Notes under the pieces: generated by a model
The model's database searches: none
Seen by the model: the letters and a program-made list of their open reading frames with translations, nothing else
Told to the model about the DNA's origin: nothing
Shown: positions 26,793 through 37,850 of the stretch, piece after piece
How the letters are laid out: each line of letters begins with the position of its first letter
Numbering within the stretch: the first letter of the stretch is position 1
Source: Methylobacterium oryzihabitans
GTDB lineage: Bacteria; Pseudomonadota; Alphaproteobacteria; Rhizobiales; Beijerinckiaceae
Direction: 5' to 3'
Assembly (NCBI RefSeq): GCF_004004555.2
Contig: NZ_SACP01000003.1
Location: 62,001-126,000, forward strand
DNA length: 64,000 nt
Made by a program: the position numbers and the translations under genes

Positions 26793-27443
26793 TCAGACCA
26801 GGGCCGCGAGGGTGCGCCGGGCCCGTTCGGTGATGGCGGCGAAGTTGCCGGCCTTGATCTCGGCCTCGGGCGCCAGCCAGGAGCCGCCGACCGCGACCAC
26901 GTTCGGCAGGCCGAGCCACGCCTTGGCGTCGGCCTCGCCGATGCCGCCGGTGGGGCAGAACCGCGCCTGCGGGAACGGCCCGCCGAGGGCCTTCAGCGCC
27001 GCCATGCCGCCGGCCGGCACCGCCGGGAAGAACTTCGCGATGGTGAAGCCGGCGGCGAGCACCTGCATCAGCTCGCTCGGGGTGGCGATGCCGGGCATGA
27101 ACGCCATGTCGCTCGCGGCGGCGGCCCGCAGCAGCTCCGGCGTCGCCCCGGGGCTCAGCGCGAAGCGGGCGCCGAGGTCGCGGGCCGCCTCGAGGTCGTC
27201 GGGGGTGAGCACGGTGCCGATCCCGACCACCGCCTCCGGCACCTCGGCGATGATCGCCCGGGCGGCGTCCCGGGCCACCGGGGTCCGCAGGGTGATCTCG
27301 AGGGTGCGGATGCCGCCCGCCACCAGGGCGCGGGCGAGGGGAACGGCGTGGCGCAGTTCCGGCACGGTGATGACCGGGATCACGGGGGCGTCGGCGAGGA
27401 GCGCCTGGAGGCGCTGGAGCCGGCTGTCGGCGGGCGTGGTCAT
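26793..27443 (-). CDS. eda: KDPG/KHG aldolase
   Basis: Cleaves 2-keto-3-deoxy-6-phosphogluconate to pyruvate and glyceraldehyde 3-phosphate, the last step of the Entner-Doudoroff pathway. 216 residues: TIM-barrel motifs IRTLEITLRT (catalytic Glu at about 49), VGIGTVLTPDD, SPGATPELL, and the Schiff-base Lys in TIAKFFPAVPAGG (about 137), plus PTGGIGEADA. It lies 12 bp downstream of kdgK in one operon, so it acts after that kinase. Start ATG is at 27443. Confidence 0.95.
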   Translation of the reverse strand: MTTPADSRLQRLQALLADAPVIPVITVPELRHAVPLARALVAGGIRTLEITLRTPVARDAARAIIAEVPEAVVGIGTVLTPDDLEAARDLGARFALSPGATPELLRAAAASDMAFMPGIATPSELMQVLAAGFTIAKFFPAVPAGGMAALKALGGPFPQARFCPTGGIGEADAKAWLGLPNVVAVGGSWLAPEAEIKAGNFAAITERARRTLAALV

Positions 27444-27455
27444 GGCGGGACGTCC

Positions 27456-28376
27456 TTACAGGGGCTGGAGCGGGAGGTCGGGCATCGCCGCGCGCGGGAT
27501 GACGGCGCCGCGATGGCCGATCACCGCGCCGGCGAGGCGGTGGCCGGCCCTCGCGGCGGCGACCGGGTCGCGGCCGGTCAGGCGGGCGGCGAGGTAGGCG
27601 GCGGCGAAGCTGTCGCCGGCGGCGGTGGTGTCGACGACCGCCTCCACCGGCGGCGCCGGCACGGTCTCGTCGCCGTCGGCCCACAGCACCCGCACCACCG
27701 GCGCGTCGCCGCCGCTCTTGAGGGCGATCTCGGCCCGGCCGCGATGGGCCAGCGCCTCGGCCTCGCCCCCGGCGCCGTAGAGCCAGTCGAGATCCTCGGT
27801 CGAGGCGAAGACGAGGTCGGCCGCCGCCATCGCATCGCGGAACACCCGGCGGGCGAGGTCGCGGTCGGGCCAGCCGCGGGGGCGGAAGTTGGTGTCGAAG
27901 GCGACGCGCCCGCCGCGCCCGCGCAGGTCGGCCAGGGTCTCGGCCAGGGCGGCCCGGCCGGCCTCGCCGTAGAGCGACAGGCTGATCCCCGAGACGTAGA
28001 CGAGGTCGTAGCCCGCCAGCGCCGCCTGGGTCGCGGCGGCGTCGGGGCCGGCGAACAGGTCGCGGGCCGGGGCGCTGTCGCGCCAGTAATGGAAGCTACG
28101 CTCCCCGGCGGCGTCGGTGCGGATGATGTAGAGGCCGGGATTGCGGCCGGGCACCCGCCGCACCTGTCCGGTGCCGATGCCCTCCCCGGCCCAGGCCGCC
28201 ACCATCTCGTCGCTCCACGGATCGTCGCCGAGCGCCGTGACGTAGTCGACCGGAATGCCGAGCCGCGCGAGATAGAGGGCGGTGTTGAGCGTGTCGCCCC
28301 CGAAGGCGCGGGTGAGCGCGCCGTCGGCCCGTTCCGACAGCTCCATCATGCATTCGCCGACGCAGGCGACCCTCAT
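27456..28376 (-). CDS. kdgK: 2-Dehydro-3-deoxygluconokinase (PfkB family)
   Basis: 306 residues of the ribokinase/PfkB family that phosphorylate KDG to KDPG. N-terminal VGECMMELSERADG, GDTLNTALYLARLGIPVDYV, then KSGGDAPVV and the C-terminal PfkB motif VDTTAAGDSFAAAYLAARL with the catalytic Asp. The neighbour eda uses its product, and the divergent gene at 29091 is an ACS-family permease, supporting a role in hexonate or hexuronate catabolism. The kinase could use a related keto-sugar acid, but KDG is the simplest reading. ATG at 28376. Confidence 0.9.
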   Translation of the reverse strand: MRVACVGECMMELSERADGALTRAFGGDTLNTALYLARLGIPVDYVTALGDDPWSDEMVAAWAGEGIGTGQVRRVPGRNPGLYIIRTDAAGERSFHYWRDSAPARDLFAGPDAAATQAALAGYDLVYVSGISLSLYGEAGRAALAETLADLRGRGGRVAFDTNFRPRGWPDRDLARRVFRDAMAAADLVFASTEDLDWLYGAGGEAEALAHRGRAEIALKSGGDAPVVRVLWADGDETVPAPPVEAVVDTTAAGDSFAAAYLAARLTGRDPVAAARAGHRLAGAVIGHRGAVIPRAAMPDLPLQPL

Positions 28377-28770
28377 CCCGTCATCCTCCACACAGAAACG
28401 CCCGGGTCGGCCGCGCCGCGGCGCCTGATCCCGCGATGCGGCGGACACTGGCCCGGCGGCCACGCCCGCGCAAGCGACCTCGCGGATCCGGCGTGATCCT
28501 GCCCCCGATGCGAACGGCGCAGGACATTCCTTCGGTTCCCCTGCCGAATCGCCGTGTTCGTCCCTGGAAACCGTGGTCCGGAGAACATTCGTTTCCGGTT
28601 TCCGCAAGTGCGAACCGGGCCTGTCCAAGACGGATAAGGCTATGGTCCGGTGCGTCCGCCGGGCGTTCGTCGTGGGATGACTGTCGATGGCGGATTGACC
28701 GTTGCGCGAATTGCCGTATGACGAGACCGATCCGACGCGTCGCGGCCCCTTGGCAGAAGGACCCTCCGTC
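28377..28770. other. 394-bp divergent intergenic region
   Basis: Between kdgK (minus) and the small gene at 28771 (plus). No gene supported. Probably holds the kdgK-eda promoter. A slightly AT-richer patch near 28540-28720 is the likeliest promoter area; no clear operator palindrome was identified. Confidence 0.55.
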
Positions 28771-29004
28771 ATGTCGACGTTCCGCCTGCACGTCGCGACC
28801 CGCTCCCGCGCTCCGTCCGGGGAGGGCGGAGCGGACGCGGTTGCCATCGAGGCGCCGAGCCTGCGCCACGCCCAGGCGGTCGTCCTCGGCCGGGCCGACG
28901 AGCATTTCGGCGCGGATGCCGCCTCGGCTTGGATGACCGACGAGGACGGCCGGCGCGTCTGGTCGCTGCAGATCGACGAGGACCGGGCGCCGGCGGGCGC
29001 GTAG
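28771..29004 (+). CDS. Small hypothetical protein
   Basis: 77 residues from ATG 28771 with GACCCTCCGTC upstream, a weak site. It has a short basic start (STFRLHVATRSRAP), an acidic/Ala-rich middle (APSLRHAQAVVLGRADEHF) and a C-terminal TDEDGRRVWSLQIDEDRAP. I do not recognise it, though the layout resembles small DUF6894-like proteins common in Methylobacterium. It precedes the permease gene by 86 bp. Confidence 0.5.
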   Translation: MSTFRLHVATRSRAPSGEGGADAVAIEAPSLRHAQAVVLGRADEHFGADAASAWMTDEDGRRVWSLQIDEDRAPAGA

Positions 29005-29090
29005 CGCCTCCCTGGCCGCCGCCGGGCGACGTTCTACTTGGCTTCCCCACGATCGACCCTTGTTCGGGCCGGCGAGGGAGGACCAACGCG

Positions 29091-30419
29091 ATGACGAACG
29101 AAGCGCAGGACGCGCTCGGTGCCCGCACCGTGGCGCGGATCACGTGGCGGCTGATGCCGCTCCTCGGCCTGATGTACCTGATCGCCTACATCGACCGGCA
29201 GAACATCTCCTACGCCAAGCTCCAGATGGTCGGCGACCTCGGGCTGAGCGAGGCGGTCTACGGGCTCGGCGCCTCGCTGTTCTTCGTCGCCTACTTCCTG
29301 TTCGAGGTGCCGGCCAACGTGATCCTGGAACGGGTCGGCGCCCGGCTGTGGTTCGCCCGCATCATGGCGACCTGGGGCCTCATCACGATCCTGCTCGGCT
29401 ACACCCAGAACACCGCGATGTTCTACGTCCTGCGCTTCCTGCTCGGCGCGGCGGAGGCGGGGTTCTTCCCGGGCGTGCTGTTCGCCCTCACCCTGTGGTT
29501 CCCGCAGGCGCATCGCGGCCGCATGGTCGGCTGGTTCATGATCGCGAGCGCGGTGGCCAACGCCGTCGGGGCGGCGATCGGCGGCGCGCTCCTCGACCTC
29601 GACGGCCTGCTCGGCCTGCGCGGCTGGCAATGGGTGTTCGTCGCCACCGGCATCCCGGCGATCCTGCTCGCCGCCGTGGTGATCTTCATCCTGCCCGACG
29701 GGCCGCAGAAGGCGCGCTGGCTGCCCGAGGACGAGAAGCGGTGGCTCGCCGACACGCTCGCCCGCGAGCAGGCCGGCGCCGGCCACACCGAGCACGCCAA
29801 CCCGTTCAAGGTGCTGCTCGACAAGCGGGTGCAGATCCTCGCCCTGCTCTACGTCGCCTTCCCGCTCGCCGCCTACGGCCTGAGCTACTGGCTGCCGACG
29901 GTGGTGAAGGGCTTCGGCGTCTCCAACACCGCCAACGGCTTCATCAACGTGCTGCCGTGGATCGCGGTCGGCTTCGCCCTGTGGTGGGTGCCCCGCCACG
30001 CGGCGCGCACCGGCGAGACCACCTGGCACATCGTGATCCCGGCCCTCGTCGGCGCCACCGCCCTGGTGCTGAGCGTCGTGGTGCCGGGCAACGCGATCAA
30101 GTTCGCGCTGCTCTGCGTCGCCGCCGCCGGCATCTTCTCGGGCCAGCCGGTGTTCTGGTCGCTGCCGCCGACCTTCCTCAAGGGGGCGACCGCGGCGGCC
30201 GGGATCGCGGCGATCAACTCGGTCGGCAATCTCGGCGGCTTCGTCGCCCAGAACGTCGTGCCGCAGATCGGTCAGGCCACCGGCAGCACGCTCGCCCCGA
30301 TGCTGTTCCTCGCCGCCTGCCTGTATGTCGGCGCCGGCATGGTCTTCGTCGCCCAGGCGGCGCTGCGCCGCCGGGCCTTGGCCGCCGAGTCCTCCGACCT
30401 CACGCCGCTGCGGCGCTGA
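29091..30419 (+). CDS. MFS transporter, anion:cation symporter family
   Basis: 442 residues with 12 predicted helices. The start follows GAGGGAGGACC. ACS-family features are YIDRQNISYAK in helix 1, LFFVAYFLFEVPANVILER, FLLGAAEAGFFPGVLFALTLWFP and FWSLPPTFLKG. This group moves hexuronates, glucarate, tartrate, 4-hydroxyphenylacetate and similar organic anions. Placed divergently from kdgK-eda, it is a reasonable uptake partner for a sugar acid feeding that pathway. Substrate not determined. Confidence 0.88.
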   Translation: MTNEAQDALGARTVARITWRLMPLLGLMYLIAYIDRQNISYAKLQMVGDLGLSEAVYGLGASLFFVAYFLFEVPANVILERVGARLWFARIMATWGLITILLGYTQNTAMFYVLRFLLGAAEAGFFPGVLFALTLWFPQAHRGRMVGWFMIASAVANAVGAAIGGALLDLDGLLGLRGWQWVFVATGIPAILLAAVVIFILPDGPQKARWLPEDEKRWLADTLAREQAGAGHTEHANPFKVLLDKRVQILALLYVAFPLAAYGLSYWLPTVVKGFGVSNTANGFINVLPWIAVGFALWWVPRHAARTGETTWHIVIPALVGATALVLSVVVPGNAIKFALLCVAAAGIFSGQPVFWSLPPTFLKGATAAAGIAAINSVGNLGGFVAQNVVPQIGQATGSTLAPMLFLAACLYVGAGMVFVAQAALRRRALAAESSDLTPLRR

Positions 30420-30429
30420 GCGCGGAGGT

Positions 30430-31413
30430 TCAGAGCGTCAGCCCGAGGAGGCCGAGGACGAGGAGCCACAGCAGGGCGCAGGCGGTGCGGTAGAGCCCCA
30501 GCGCCCGCTCGATGTCGGCCGGGCCGGCCTCGGCCCGGCCCGCGCCCATCCAGTGATCCTCGACCCGGGTATGGCCGTAGATGCGCGGGCCGGCGAGCCG
30601 CAGGCCCAGCGCCCCGGCCATCGCGGCCTCGGGCCAGCCGGCATTGGGCGAGCGGTGGCGACGCGCGTCGCGGCGGACCGCCGCCAGCGCCTCGCGGCCG
30701 GAGCAGTCGCGCCGCAACGCCGCGGCGGCGACGAGGAGCCCGGCGGTGAGGCGCGAGGCCGGCAGGTTGACGAGGTCGTCGAAGCGGGCGGCGGCCCAGC
30801 CGAACGCCTCGTGGCGCGCCGTGCGGTGGCCGATCATGCTGTCGGCGGTGTTGACCGCCTTGTAGAGCGCGCCGCCGGGCAGGCCGCCGGCGCCGAGCCA
30901 GAAGGCCGGCGCGACGATCCCGTCGGAGAAGTTCTCCGCGAGGCTCTCGATCGCCGCCCGGCACACCGCCGCCTCGTCGAGGCTGTCGGGATCGCGCCCG
31001 ACGATCATCGACACCGCCGCCCGCCCGCCCGCCAGCCCGTCGCGCCGCAGGTCGGCCGCCACCCGGGCGACGTGGACGTGCAGGCTGCGCTGCGCCGGCA
31101 GGCTCGCCGCGAGGAGCCCGCAGACGAGGAGGCCGGCGCCGGTCGCCGCCGCGAGCCCGGTGAGGAGCGCGGCGGCGAGCCCGGTCGCGAGCAGCAGCAG
31201 CGCCAGCGCCGCCACCCCGGCGAGGCGCCGCCGGCCCGGGGACGCGCCGTCGCGGTTCATCCGGCGGTCGAGCCACGCGATCAGCCGCCCGATCCAGGTG
31301 ACAGGGTGACCGGCCGCCCTGTAGAGGCGGTCGGGATAGCCGAGGGCCGCCTCGACCGCGAGGGCGAGGGCGAGCACCAGGAGGCTGTCGGGCGGGTGCA
31401 GCAGGGCGGCCAT
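30430..31413 (-). CDS. cobD: Adenosylcobinamide-phosphate synthase
   Basis: 327 residues of the CbiB/CobD family, an inner-membrane enzyme that attaches aminopropanol (phosphate) to adenosylcobyric acid. Hydrophobic helices alternate with conserved blocks: HPVTWIGRLIAWLDRR, VGRDPDSLDEAAVCRAAIES, LAENFSDGIVAPAFWLGAGG and KAVNTADSMIGHRT. The ATG start codon (31413-31411 on the minus strand) shares CATG with the divergent cobC start. Together with cobC, it completes the lower ligand arm of cobalamin synthesis. Confidence 0.94.
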   Translation of the reverse strand: MAALLHPPDSLLVLALALAVEAALGYPDRLYRAAGHPVTWIGRLIAWLDRRMNRDGASPGRRRLAGVAALALLLLATGLAAALLTGLAAATGAGLLVCGLLAASLPAQRSLHVHVARVAADLRRDGLAGGRAAVSMIVGRDPDSLDEAAVCRAAIESLAENFSDGIVAPAFWLGAGGLPGGALYKAVNTADSMIGHRTARHEAFGWAAARFDDLVNLPASRLTAGLLVAAAALRRDCSGREALAAVRRDARRHRSPNAGWPEAAMAGALGLRLAGPRIYGHTRVEDHWMGAGRAEAGPADIERALGLYRTACALLWLLVLGLLGLTL

Positions 31414-32446
31414 GGCGGGAATCGCGACGGGGGAGGGGCCGATCCGGCACGGCGGCGACCTGGGCGAGGCGCGGCGCCGCTTCCCCGGCGCCCCCGAGCC
31501 CTGGATCGACCTGTCCACGGGGATCAATCCGGTCCCGTACCCGTGCCCGCCGATCGAGGCCAGCCACTTCGAGCGCCTGCCGGCCCCCGACGACCTGCGC
31601 GCGCTCCAGGCCGCGGCGGCCGGCGCCTACGGGGCCGCGCCCGGACAGGTCGTCGCCGCGCCCGGCACGCAGGCGCTGATCGCGCTGCTGCCGCGCCTGC
31701 GGCCGGCGGGCCGGGTCGCGGTGGTCGCGCCGACCTATGCCGAGCACGCCGCCGGCTGGCGCCGGGCCGGGCACGCGGTCGCGGCGGTCGCAGGGCCCGA
31801 GGAGAGCGCCGGCTTCGACGTCGCCGTCGTGGTCACGCCGAACAACCCCGACGGCCGCCGCTGGGCGCCCGGGGCCCTCGCCGCATTCGCCGGGCGGCTC
31901 GCGCCGGGCGGCTGGCTCGTCGTCGACGAGGCCTTCGCCGACCTCGAACCCGGGCCGTCCCTGTGCCCGGTGCTGCCGGCGAACGCGATCGTGCTGCGCT
32001 CCTTCGGCAAGACCTACGGGCTCGCCGGCCTGCGCCTCGGCTTCGCGGTCGCCGCGCCGGACCTCGCGGCGGCGATCCGCGACGGGCTCGGGCCGTGGGC
32101 CGTCTCGGGCCCGGCGATCGCCGTCGGCCGCCGCGCCCTCGCCGATGCCCCGTGGCGGGAGCGCGCCCGCGCCGACCGCGCCCGCGACGCCGCGCGCCTC
32201 GACGGCCTCCTGGAGCGCGCCGGCGGGCGGATCGTCGGCGGCACCTGCCTGTTCCGCACCGCCGCCTTCGCGCACGGGCCGGCCCTGTTCGAGGCCCTCG
32301 GCCGGGCCGGGATCCACGTCCGCCGCTTCGACGACGACCCCGGGAGGCTGCGCTTCGGCCTGCCCGCCGGCGAGACGCAGTGGCGCCGCCTCGACGCCGT
32401 CCTCGCACCGGTCGCGGCATCGCGTGGCGGGAGTGCCACAGGCTGA
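31412..32446 (+). CDS. cobC: L-Threonine-O-3-phosphate decarboxylase
   Basis: 344 residues of the fold-type I PLP enzymes that make (R)-1-amino-2-propanol phosphate for cobalamin. N-terminal PIRHGGDLGEARRRFPG and WIDLSTGINPVPYP, then VVTPNNPDGRRWAPG, VVDEAFADLEPG and the PLP lysine in LRSFGKTYGLAGLRLGF; the end resembles the family (FDDDPGRLRFGLPA). ATG 31412 overlaps the divergent cobD start. The product feeds the CobD reaction. Confidence 0.93.
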   Translation: MAGIATGEGPIRHGGDLGEARRRFPGAPEPWIDLSTGINPVPYPCPPIEASHFERLPAPDDLRALQAAAAGAYGAAPGQVVAAPGTQALIALLPRLRPAGRVAVVAPTYAEHAAGWRRAGHAVAAVAGPEESAGFDVAVVVTPNNPDGRRWAPGALAAFAGRLAPGGWLVVDEAFADLEPGPSLCPVLPANAIVLRSFGKTYGLAGLRLGFAVAAPDLAAAIRDGLGPWAVSGPAIAVGRRALADAPWRERARADRARDAARLDGLLERAGGRIVGGTCLFRTAAFAHGPALFEALGRAGIHVRRFDDDPGRLRFGLPAGETQWRRLDAVLAPVAASRGGSATG

Positions 32447-32678
32447 CCTAAGTGGCTGGCGCGCCTCGCCGCTCCGCCCCGGCGGCCCGCCGCAGCGGCG
32501 CCGGCGGGCCGGCCCGCGCCTTCAAAAAGGCCGAAAACGCCGCGATGGCTCCGCTCGCCGGGAGGGCGGTCGTGCAGGGGCGAACGCGGCGCTTTCCGGC
32601 GGGAGGCCGCAGGACCGCGCCCGCGCGGACCCGCGGAGCGGACAGCCGCCGGGACGGCGGCGACGGGGACCGATCAGG

Positions 32679-33890
32679 ATGAACGCGGACGACGAGGTCA
32701 AACGGCGCGACAGGATCGGCAGCGTCCTGGCATTCGCCCGGCGCACCGTGCCGGACCTGCGCCGCAACGCCGAGACGATCGAGCCGGTCGAGGCTCCGGG
32801 GCGGCCCGGTTCGCGCATGCTGGCGCGGATCAAGCCGGTGCTGTGGCGCCGCGTCGCCCTGCGCCCGGGCCCGGAGGCGCCCCAGCCCCGGCTCGCCGTG
32901 CAACTGGTGCGCAACTTCAGCCTGTTCGTCCTGCTGCCGACCGCCGCCGTGGCGCTCTACCTGTTCGCCGTCGCCTCCGACCAGTACGTCGTCGAGAGCC
33001 GCTTCACGGTGCGTGGCGAGGTCGAGCCGATGGGCAGCGTTTCGCTCGGCGAGTTCACGAGCCTGATCCAGAAGAACAACAACCAGGACACCTACATCGT
33101 CACCAACTACATCTCCAGCCAGGCGATGGTGGAGGATGCCGAGAAGGCGCTGAAGATCTCGAAGATATTCAGCGCCGAGGCGGGTGATTATTTCAGCCGC
33201 TACGGTGGTGAAGGGCCGATCGAGGAACTGGTCAAGTACTGGCGCAAGCACGTCCAGACCCATATCGATCTGATCTCGGGTGTCGTGACCCTGAGCGTGC
33301 GCACCTTCGACCCCGACGACGCGGTCGCGATCTCGAAGCACATCCTCGCCCGGGCCGAGTCGCTGGTGAACGACATCTCCGAGCGCGCCCAGAACGACAT
33401 GCTGGCGCATAGCCGCGCCGAGCTGGCGAAGACCGAGGAGCGGTTGCGCAACGCACACATCGCCCTCAACCGCTTCCGCAACCGCTGGGGCATCATCGAT
33501 CCGGCGAAGTCGGCGCAGGCCACCTACGCCACGCTGATGACGCTGCAGAAGGACCGGATCAGGTCGGAGAACGACCTCCAGGTCCTGCGCTCCTCGTCGC
33601 TCGACGACAAGGCGCGGCCGATCCAGGCCCTGCTCGCCAACATCGCCGCCCTCGACCAGCAGATCAAGCAGTTGCGCGACTCGCTCACCAGCGACAACAT
33701 GGCGGTCAAGGCTCCGAACGCGGCCGAGGCGATCCTCGAATACGAGGGATTGCAGGTCGAGCGGACGATCGCCAACCGTCTCAACGAATCCGCCGTGATG
33801 ATGCTCGAACGCGCCCGCATCTCGGCCAACCGCCAGCAGGTCTATCTCGCGACCTTCGTGCCTCCGACCCGGCCGCACCTCTCGCTCTAT
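32679..33890 (+). pseudogene. Capsule/polysaccharide export inner-membrane protein, C-terminus replaced by repeat DNA
   Basis: About 404 recognisable residues of the KpsE/BexC/Wzz-like family, which span the periplasm and couple polysaccharide export to the inner membrane. N-terminal helix at LVRNFSLFVLLPTAAVALYL, then YVVESRFTVRGEVE, a long coiled-coil (ELAKTEERLRNAHIALNRFR, LVVLR-type) and ISANRQQVYLATFVPPTRPH. Intact members end with a second membrane helix about 40 residues after this point. Here that part is missing: the frame runs into hairpin-rich intergenic-type DNA from about 33890 and stays open, through unrelated sequence, to 34685. No polymerase or ABC partner genes adjoin. Probably inactive, or a shortened variant. 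Confidence 0.6.
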
Positions 33891-33894
33891 GGCG

Positions 33895-34046
33895 GGCGCG
33901 AGGAGCGCCCCGCGGAGCGGGTTCGAGGGGACGCATGTCCGCTCGAACGCAGAGCGGAGCGAAGCCAAAGTCACGGATGTGACGGCCGGCGCCTGAGGCC
34001 AAGCAGGAAGCCAGGACAATCGCTTCAGCGATTGTCCTGGGGCCTC
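33895..34046. repeat. Hairpin-rich repetitive element at the broken end of the capsule gene
   Basis: Contains GGTTCGAGGGG, CGCTCGAACGC and a perfect palindrome at 34011-34040 (two 14-bp arms, CCAGGACAATCGCT and its complement, around TC). GAGGCC (33995-34000) and GGCCTC (34041-34046) add an outer inverted pair. No transposase. It looks like a dispersed intergenic element that has joined the 3' end of the capsule gene. Exact borders unknown. Confidence 0.6.
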
Positions 34047-34143
34047 GTCCCCGCAGGCTTGACAGCCGCGGGGCATCGGGACCAACGCTCGGCCCCGCGC
34101 CCGCCGCCGGCTCCCGGGCCGTCAGGAGAACAGAACCGTCCCG

Positions 34144-34413
34144 ATGTCCGAGTTCACCGATCTGGTCGCCCGGGCCGTGTCGCCGTCGATGTCGCGCGAG
34201 GAGCGCGAAGCCGTCTACACCACCGTCCGGGAGGCGGTGCGGCGCCTCCAGGACCGGCAGGAGATGACCGCGGACGACCCGCGCACGCTGCTGCAGGATC
34301 ACCTCATCGACGAGACGATCCGGGACATCGAGGAGCGGATCACCCGCCACCTCGCCCGCCAGACGATCGCCGAGCGCGACACCGGCTCCGGCGGACCCGA
34401 CGCCGGGATCTGA
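34144..34413 (+). CDS. Small helical hypothetical protein
   Basis: 89 residues, mostly charged helices (SREEREAVYTTVREAVRRL, DETIRDIEERITRHLARQ), with no signal or membrane segment. Start ATG 34144; AGGAG lies about 15 bases upstream. Family not recognised. It sits after the repeat element and is convergent with the CBS gene 7 bp away. Confidence 0.6.
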   Translation: MSEFTDLVARAVSPSMSREEREAVYTTVREAVRRLQDRQEMTADDPRTLLQDHLIDETIRDIEERITRHLARQTIAERDTGSGGPDAGI

Positions 34414-34420
34414 GCGGGCC

Positions 34421-34846
34421 CTACTCCGCCTCGGTGAGCTGCCTGAGGCCGGCCTGGAGGGCGTCGCTGCCGACGAGCAGGGCCCGGGACAGGTCGGCGA
34501 GCGTCACCCAGCCGGTCACCCGCCCGCCCGCGTCGCGCACCGGCAGCCGCCGGACGTGGTGTCCCGCCATCAGGTCCAGCGCCGTGCCGACCGGATCCGA
34601 TTCGGCGCAGGCGACCACGGGCCGGGACAGCACCTCGCGCACCCGCACGGCGGCCGGGTCGCGGCCCTGGGCCACGACGCGGTAGAGGATGTCGCGGTCG
34701 GTCACGATGCCCTCGAGGGCGTCCGGGCCGCCGACCGGCAGGGCGCCGACGTCGAGCTCGCCCATCAGGACCGCCGCCTCCTGCACGGGCGCGTCCCCGG
34801 CCACGAACTCCACGTCGCGGCTCATCACGTCGGCGATCGTCGGCAC
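34421..34846 (-). CDS. CBS-domain protein
   Basis: 141 residues: two CBS motifs form a Bateman pair (VPTIADVMSRDVEFVAG with GIVTDRDILYRVVAQG, and REVLSRPVVACAESD with GWVTLADLSRALL). Such pairs bind AMP, ATP or similar nucleotides. I chose GTG 34846 as start because GGGAGGA lies six bases upstream; upstream in-frame starts lack a site. No fused domain, so it is a stand-alone nucleotide sensor of unknown partner. Confidence 0.85.
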   Translation of the reverse strand: MPTIADVMSRDVEFVAGDAPVQEAAVLMGELDVGALPVGGPDALEGIVTDRDILYRVVAQGRDPAAVRVREVLSRPVVACAESDPVGTALDLMAGHHVRRLPVRDAGGRVTGWVTLADLSRALLVGSDALQAGLRQLTEAE

Positions 34847-35030
34847 GTCGGGTCCTCCCATGGTCGATGCGGTCCACCGGGCCGATGCGCCCGGAGCCCC
34901 GAAGGTTCCGCTCCCGCCGCACCGGAAATTTTGGCGATCCACAGGGAGCTTGGGCGCTCGGTGGCGCGTTCAGCCAACAGTCAGGCTTGCGCCTCGGGCG
35001 CGAGCCTCGGCGCGGGAACGCGGGTCGAGC

Positions 35031-37313
<2,283 letters not shown>

Positions 37314-37319
37314 CCGGAA

Positions 37320-37343
37320 GCCGGGGCCGGCGCAGGCCCCGGC
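37320..37343 (+). terminator. Hairpin after glgX
   Basis: GCCGGGGCC and GGCCCCGGC form a 9-bp stem around a 6-base loop just after the glgX stop. GTCCCCC follows, without a U run; partial or Rho-assisted termination is plausible. Confidence 0.45.
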
Positions 37344-37438
37344 GTCCCCCAGCGCCGACGCAGGTGCGGCGCCGAGGACGATGTGCGAAAGCGTGTCCCC
37401 ACGCGTTGTTCGCGGGTGCGACAGTCGGAGAGGACACC

Positions 37439-37816
<378 letters not shown>

Positions 37817-37850
37817 GCGCGGGTCGTCCCGGAGGCTTCGCGAGACCCGC

